Shown: positions 58,021 to 64,000 of the stretch, one piece after another
Position numbering within the stretch: position 1 is the stretch's first letter
Layout: each line of letters starts with the position of its first letter
From: Panax quinquefolius
Taxonomy: Eukaryota; Streptophyta; Magnoliopsida; Apiales; Araliaceae
Assembly: GCA_020205615.1 (NCBI GenBank)
Contig: CM035167.1
Coordinates: forward strand, 62,003,436 to 62,067,435
Direction of reading: 5' to 3'
DNA: 64,000 bases
Made by a program: the position numbers and the translations under genes
The notes under the pieces: generated by a model
Database searches by the model: none
Seen by the model: only the letters and a program-made list of their open reading frames with translations
Told to the model about the DNA's origin: nothing

Positions 58021-58617
58021 TTGACTCACGAAGAGGTCGCATGTGACAATCATGTATGCAATGAAATGTACGAGACTGATGTTGATCGGTCATATTATAG
58101 AAGTTCACTATGAGTCGGTGAAAACATCTTATAGTGCTTAACCAAGCACTAAGGATGTGATCATATTCATGGTGGTCTAAATCTAAAATAGAGGGATTAA
58201 CAGACTCAAGTTTTTCGATGCATCAAGATGATAGAAAAAAATCCCACTTTAAGGTAAAGCGTTATCTTGAATAAAGGTGCAATTGAATTGGAAAGGTTCC
58301 AAACAAAGAAAGAGAGTTCTTTGGTTTAGTGATAAAGACAAAGTATATAACTATAAATGAAGCTGCAAGTTGATTGTTTGGATGATAAGTTCATTACAGA
58401 ACTAGGAATAGTTCCTAAGTCTCATCTTGGATCTAAACATGTGTTGTGGCACTTTCATTTGATTATAAGAATCATTGAAAGATGGGAAATTACTATAGAG
58501 ATGGTGGACTCTCAAGAACAACATTACATATCCATTAACTAAAGCTTATCCAACAAAGGGATAATCGCTCACTTAGAGAAGAAGAGTATAAGATACAATG
58601 GCGATTGGCTTTAGTGC
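58021..58617 (+). pseudogene. Copia-1 RNase H remnant
   Basis: The frame 58357-58542 encodes DDKFITELGIVPKSH, then SKHVLWHFHLIIRIIERWEI and a shifted tail; the final short frame reads SIRYNGDWL before the stop. These are the closing motifs of Copia RNase H. The first part of the domain is decayed or lost. Confidence 0.75.
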
Positions 58618-58628
58618 AAGTGGGAGAT
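58618..58628 (+). promoter_or_regulatory. Copia-1 polypurine tract
   Basis: AAGTGGGAGAT directly before the 3' LTR start TGAAAG. Confidence 0.9.
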
Positions 58629-60480
58629 TGAAAGTAATATGCACACAAGCCAATCATGTTTGATGATAAAGCATATACTTTGTAACAATCTTATTCATTT
58701 ATTAATAAAAAGTATTAATTTATTAAAGGCTTTTAATTATCTACATGATCTTTGTTTTATAATATGTGATAAACCCATAGTTTTAAGCAATGCTTTTAGA
58801 ATAATGATGATGATCATTCTAATGAGATCTAAATTCTTAGAAAGCTTAAAACTAAAATAATTCCCAATCATTGGATTACTAAATTGGGGATTAGTGAATC
58901 CGGATAGATTGGTACATATGTTGCTTGCTCATTGGATGAGGATGATTGATCTCATGATCATTTGTGTGGAGACACTAAAGCAAGTATGTAGGTGCTTATT
59001 AGAGAATAAGTTCACTGAACGTGGCTCGCTAAGGAATACCTAATGGAGTTTTACTTGCTGTCAATAGGAATTCTGTAGTGATAGTAGTACAAGTAATCCT
59101 TGGACTTGAGATCATCATAGTATCTTGTGTATGATGAGTTATACTTTGACTTATTCCTTAAGACCCTTAGGGTATATCAAAGGGTATGCTTGGGTATAAT
59201 AAGTTTTACATGGAAATAATGTATGATCAATAAAGAATCTACCACTTCTAATAAAAGAAGAGAATGTCCTATGTGATTCGATAAATGACAACCCAAATAG
59301 TCCTTGGCAATACGAAATGAAATTAGAAAGGAGTTTCTAATTTGCATTATTTGAGTTGTGCATTTAAGAATCGAAATACATATAATTAAATAAAATAAGA
59401 CTTGACAAGAATTCCATGTCTTATATTTAATTGGGACATCAGATATGGTGGAAGGATTGAATTGTATGGTAACTATTTACTCAAAGGTTCTTTTTTATGA
59501 TTAATGTTGAAATCTATATTATCCGGAAAGTCGTTGATCGCTAGGGAGGCTTATCCTATTGTAGAATAAATATTATTTATTTAAATAAATTAATTGTTTA
59601 ATTTATTTATTTAAATAAGATTAGAATTGTTCTAATTGATTTATTCACAACCGGTTTAATATGGAGAACCTAAAGGGTCACACCATAAAAGGAAGAATAA
59701 TTATTTAAGAAGTTAATGGCATAATTGTAATAATATATTATGTATATTTAATTTAATCTATGGTGATAGAATAAATTAAATAGCTTAATATTATTATTTA
59801 ATATTTTAGAAATATTAAATATAAATTAATAAGAGGAGTCTTATTAATATTATTACAATTATTATTATTATTTTAATTTCTAAAAGAGTTTAGAAATTAA
59901 TTTAATATAAGTACTCTCATTAATTCCTAATAGGATTAGGAGGGAAAATTAGTTAAAGGAGTTTAATTAATTATCCCTAATAAGATTAGGGAGCCCATTT
60001 AATTAAAAGAGTTTAATTAAATAATACCTTATTTTTAATAGGGTTACTTGATATCTTTATAAGAGGGGTCTTATATCAGATATGAAATATACGACATAAT
60101 TCCAATTTGTTGGAGAGTACGTTCTTTTTCTATAGAGATAGAAAACTAGGGTTTGAGCCAATACCCCTTCTTCTTGAAAATTCTTTTTCCTTGGTGGATC
60201 ACCTCTAGAGGCCAAACACTTGGGTGGCTAACGTTGATCAAAGGAATGAACCAAACCCGGTAGATTCAAGTTGAACGCGAAAGGATTTGGAGGTGAACTT
60301 TTACCTGAGGAAGCTCGATCTTCAAGGGTATGATTTTATTCTTTATCTTTTCGTTTAATTAATAATTGTGCATAAAGGGTGATCCGGGTTATGGTTTGTA
60401 AAATTTTAAACTCTGATTTTTACACGTTTCCGCTTTATTTTTGCAATTTGATTGCGTTCATGAATATTACAAACCTAACA
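58629..60480 (+). repeat. Copia-1 3' LTR
   Basis: 1852 bp, TGAAAGTAATATGC to CCTAACA, complete at both ends. Confidence 0.92.
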
Positions 60481-60485
60481 GTATT
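60481..60485. repeat. Target site duplication, right copy (GTATT)
   Basis: GTATT after the 3' LTR; pairs with 50689-50693. Confidence 0.9.
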
Positions 60486-60708
60486 TTCCCACTTTCAAAC
60501 ATCTGTGAGCTCATATATAGCCTCTTTTGTACCCACAAAAAGCCCAAAGTGTTTACCCACTCTAAAGATATAGAAGCCCTTTTTATCGATCACCGTAAGC
60601 CTTCTCACACACTTTAGAGTCTTTCTCTTCATCTTTGCACATACCCTTCTACACGCTGAGAGTCGTGTTGCTTGCTTTTGCCCAGCACTTGATTCATGGT
60701 TTCATTCG

Positions 60709-60755
<47 letters not shown>

Positions 60756-60821
60756 CTAACATTAGCGAACATTAGTTATGCCTCGATTGAGCCTGAGACT
60801 TGATGCGGAGGCGTTTACTAC

Positions 60822-60865
<44 letters not shown>

Positions 60866-60921
60866 ACCGTGTGTGTGGACTTTGTTCGATGAGCCTGAAC
60901 TTGATGCAGTGCGTTTATTTG

Positions 60922-60970
<49 letters not shown>

Positions 60971-61857
60971 TATATATTTCAACTGTGTGTGTGGACTTTG
61001 TTCGATGAACCTGAGACTTTGATGCAGTGCGTTTACTTACGCTTTTATATATATACTTATATATATGAACTATGGTCGAACTGTGTTCGATGAGCCTGGA
61101 TTTTACATCCGGTGCGTTTATTGCTTTTATATATATATATATATATATATATTTATTTATTTTGTCCTGCTTGGAGTTCCCTTCGTGGCAGTTGATCGCT
61201 TTTACAGCTTTCTTTATATTTCGTCCTGCTTGGAGTTTACTTACGTGGCGATTGACCGCATTCTGACTTTATTTACATTCTCATCCCTTTGGAGTTTTCG
61301 CCGTAAATGGCGGTTGGCCAGTATCTACTGACTTTATTTACATTTCTGATCCCCCATGGAGATGCTTCATGGGTGGTGATCCTGTCTGTATATATATATT
61401 TACCGCTTTTATATATATACCTGCTTATTGCTTTTATACAAATTGCAATATTTTGTGCGCCTAGGAATCATGTGATCACAGATTCATCTCATTGGATCTA
61501 GATTCGGTTCCTATGATGGATATTTGCAGCTGTAAGCAGCTTGTAAATTATTCTGCGATGTCTGTATTTCCTCAGATGGTTTCCATACCCATGAGGAAGT
61601 CGGCATTATTTTTGGATGTATTATTTTTCATACGTATGCCTCGCATCCGTCAAATAAAATCAATTCAGCCGCTCACTTAATAAAAATGGAAGTGTAAAAG
61701 GTCTCAATTCCTATTAAGCATCAGGGTTTGAAAAAACTCTTTTATAAAACATCATTGTCATATCTTGCTAATAACTGAATTTTTACATAAATTCAAACCA
61801 CAATATATATAGCTCAAACGAGGCCTCGCACAACTTTCATATAACAGCACATTGACC

Positions 61858-61895
<38 letters not shown>

Positions 61896-62232
61896 TAATA
61901 GTTTCTTGAAAAGTGGCGGTCATCATGTAGTAACACGGATGTCTGGGTGCCTAACACCTTCCCCCCGCATAACCAAGTCCCCGAACCCTAAATGCATCTC
62001 GGTTTTGCCGACCCGTATATCAGTGTCACATCACTGGGTCAATGTGCAAACCTTTTCTCGGTTATGTTGGTACAACCATTTAAAAAACCAACTGGTGACT
62101 CTTAACAGTCCCATCGTCGACATTATACATATCGGACCTTTTTCACTTATTTTTTCAAACAAATCTCACCTAAAATGAGAACACCAAAGAACAAGTAACG
62201 GAAAGGGACACCCAAAAATCCCGACGTCGACA
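60486..62232 (+). repeat. Tat-like LTR, right arm, main part
   Basis: Resumes the LTR after Copia-1. It contains repeated units with (TA)n runs (60700-61150), a second repeat type built on CTTGGAGTT (61169-61340), a (CA)n run (61858-61889), and ends CCCGACGTCGACA just before the primer site. The ORF at 61852-62178 is low-complexity chance coding. Confidence 0.7.
60700..61150 (+). repeat. Minisatellite units alternating with (TA)n
   Basis: Four to five units of roughly 100-120 bp: a core like GTTCGATGAGCCTGA, then CTTGATGCAGTGCGTTTA, then a TTTTATATA run of variable length (60712-60752, 60822-60862, 60928-60968, 61128-61150). The left arm has the inverted equivalents. Confidence 0.8.
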
Positions 62233-62234
62233 GG

Positions 62235-62252
62235 TGGCAACTCTGCTGGGGA
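62235..62252 (+). promoter_or_regulatory. Tat/Ogre-type primer-binding site
   Basis: TGGCAACTCTGCTGGGGA, two bases after the LTR end. It is very like the TGGCGACTCYGCTGGGGA primer site known from Ogre/Tat elements, which is not the initiator-Met site used by the other elements here. Confidence 0.75.
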
Positions 62253-62870
62253 CTCCAGTAAGAGGACTTAAGCCGCTACTACAATCTTTTCAAAACTGAT
62301 TATATGCTTGTATGTGGGTGTTGCATTTACATTGGATGAATGTGTACGAATGTATGTCTTGTTTGAGCTTAGTGATTCGCATCATATCTGCGTGTGATGT
62401 TAGTGCTTCGCACTATAAACTGCTTATGATATTAGTGCTTCGCACATGTCATCATTTCATACGGTGAGACGCGATGTATATGAATGTATGTTGTGTGGTC
62501 CCTCCACCAGGAGGCTATCCCGTCGGTGTTTGATTACTGGACTCGTGAGAAGACTAATTCTCCGAGGCTCAGGAAAGGCACCACCCAAATTCGCTCCAGT
62601 TGAAAGACCGGATTAACTTCCCGTCTAGTAGATTACGATGATTTGGGAACCTTCATGCCAAAAAGCCGCGAGAGTAACCTAAGATAGGTCAGCCTCTGAT
62701 AAACCCAAAATGAAGGAAAGTCTCTTCATGCTCTCATATTAATTACTTGTAAACACAATTACTTGTAATTTCATTCCATATCTATCTCCATGTAATGAGA
62801 AATATGAAGCAATATGTCCACATACATGCTACAAATAGCTGACACCCATTTTGCAGGATAAAATTCCTAA
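62253..62870 (+). other. Tat-like element leader
   Basis: Non-coding leader between primer site and gag. Phrase TTAGTGCTTCGCAC occurs twice (62400, 62442) with a third variant TTAGTGATTCGCA (62370). A pyrimidine stretch and CCCATTTTGCAGGAT at 62848-62862 looks like a 3' splice site just before an ATG at 62873. Confidence 0.5.
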
Positions 62871-62872
62871 AA

Positions 62873-63930
62873 TGGACACATCACATAGCATGTCATTATA
62901 CACCTTCCCTAAGGACTAAACTATGCCAGTCTTTCGCAGGGAATCAATCGGACCTACTACCCGTCAAAGTCCAAAAAGGCAACAGGCCTACAGTCAATCA
63001 TGTCATCATCCCACCGTGATCAACTTAATCCGATTTCTATAAAAATTCGACGAGTTAAGCAAATAGATTACAGATTTGGTTGTTCTATTAAAAGAATTAC
63101 GCCAATCTACACAGGGTCAGAAAATACCCGTACATACTGAGCCCTCCACACGAGGAATTCTGGTCATTACCATACCAGAGCCACAGTTGGATACGACCAA
63201 CAAAACGCATGATGCTGCCCATTCCACTGGAGATCCGGACAATGGTGACATCAAAAAAAAAGTCCTCCAAATGGAAGAGACCCTTCGCGCTATCAAAGGA
63301 ATTGGAACACACGGGAGTGTTTCATATGCCGATCTATGTATTTTTCCTGGTGTTCACTATCTAGAAAAATTTAAAACTCCTGACTTTGAAAAATATGACG
63401 GGTTAGGGGATCCTTATACACATTTAAAAGTCTTTATTGGAGAACTGGGATCCTATGCAGAGGATGAAAAACTCAGAATGCAATTGTTCCAAAAGAGTCT
63501 AACTGGAGAAGCCCGTTCGTGGTACACAAGATTAGACAACTCCAAAATCCACAACTACGAAGAGCTAGCACATGTCTTCCTCACTCAATACCGTTTTCAA
63601 ACTTAAATGGCTCCTGATCGGTATCAAATTACCAAGATCAAGAAACAGTCTAACGAGTCTTTTAGAGAGTATGGTCAAATGTGGAGACGCCTGGTTGCCC
63701 AAGTTAGTCCGGCCATGTCAGAATTAGAAATGGTCATGACATTCATAGACATACAAGAAGCTCCCTTCTATGAGAGAGTTTTAGCTGGCATCGGCAAACC
63801 ATTTTCTGAAATGGTTAAACATGGGGAGATGGCCGAAATGGGGTTGAAGTCAGGAAAGATTCAAGACCTAGCCGCATTCAAAGCTGTTGCTGATCACATC
63901 CAATCTGGAAATTATGGGAACAACCCCTAG
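62873..63930 (+). pseudogene. Tat/Ogre-like gag, stop codon inside
   Basis: A possible start is ATG 62873, but stops follow; the main open part is 63076-63930. It encodes KKVLQMEETLRAIKG, DLCIFPGVHYLEKFKTPDFE, then the capsid core LFQKSLTGEARSWYTRLDN and YEELAHVFLTQYRFQT. A single in-frame TAA at 63604-63606 interrupts it, and the same frame continues with MAPDRYQITKIKKQSNESFR and WRRLVAQV to a TAG at 63928. Gag of this lineage forms the element particle. The frame is otherwise clean for 850 bp, unlike the chromovirus genes, so this element looks younger or less error-prone. Confidence 0.8.
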
Positions 63931-64000
63931 AGGGTCCATTAAAAGAAAGAGGAAGATGTTTCCCTGATACTACAGGGATAAAAAGGCAATCAAAGTATGC
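63931..64000 (+). other. Continuation of Tat-like element past gag stop
   Basis: Seventy bases beyond the gag-frame stop; likely more gag or linker, but too short to assign. Confidence 0.4.

Larger units (their letters stand above)
50694..60480 (+). mobile_element. Copia-1, Ty1/Copia, plus strand, complete insertion
   Basis: 9787 bp between GTATT duplications. LTRs at 50694-52513 and 58629-60480, a long hairpin-rich leader, decayed gag, protease/integrase, reverse-transcriptase and RNase H pieces in Copia order, and a polypurine tract. The last 40 or so bases of the 5' LTR and the primer site are missing, and about 1 kb of chromovirus-LTR-like sequence sits in the polymerase region (57004-58020). 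The host site is the Tat LTR. Confidence 0.88.

Noticed and set aside
63931..64000. Possible envelope-like gene or pararetrovirus sequence
   Set aside because: I looked for env-like or movement-protein reading frames after integrase in all elements and at the window end. None is present; the chromovirus pol ends at the polypurine tract.

Overview
This window is plant nuclear DNA from a heterochromatic block of nested long terminal repeat (LTR) retrotransposons. The evidence for a flowering plant is the combination of Ty3/Gypsy chromovirus elements with a chromodomain, a Tat/Ogre-type Gypsy element, Ty1/Copia elements, initiator-Met tRNA primer sites and strong AT bias. I see no intact cellular gene, tRNA, rRNA or CRISPR. 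Species cannot be named from the sequence.

Layout: 1-1684 is a fragment of a type-A chromovirus LTR. It is broken by a minus-strand Copia element (Copia-2, LTR 1685-2959 plus 12366-12623). Chromovirus B1 (2960-12365, minus strand) sits inside that LTR. A remnant of Copia-2 internal sequence and its second LTR (12624-13786) lead into chromovirus A2 (13787-18058, minus), a 100-N scaffold gap (18059-18158) and chromovirus A3 (18159-26304, plus), so A2 and A3 form an inverted pair. Then come a minus-strand Copia-1 leader and LTR (26305-29155), a low-copy-looking stretch with hairpins (29156-29922), an AT-rich LTR-like block (29923-31635), and a minus-strand Gypsy family C5 with a 3.7-kb LTR and a second partial LTR (31636-38950). 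From 38957 to 62232 lies an inverted pair of Tat-like LTRs. The left arm is split by chromovirus B4 (39545-48470, minus), the right arm by a complete Copia-1 insertion (50694-60480, plus) with a clean GTATT target duplication. The right arm is followed by a Tat primer-binding site, leader and gag that runs off the window end.

How the parts relate: A2 and A3 carry the chromovirus set in order (gag with two zinc knuckles, protease, reverse transcriptase, RNase H, integrase, chromodomain), as far as each is present. B1 and B4 share a missing reverse-transcriptase core and a missing RNase H core but keep protease, integrase and chromodomain, so they look like a family that moved with enzymes supplied in trans. 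B4 also lacks a recognisable capsid and has a Glu-rich, coiled-coil-like segment there. Copia-1 carries decayed coding sequence between closely similar LTRs, and its leader holds an array of short hairpins with GGAG loops.

All reading frames are broken. Many breaks differ between copies at CG/CHG positions, so part of the damage may be base-calling error at methylated cytosines and not real decay. Family assignments come from motifs read by eye; no database search or alignment was run.
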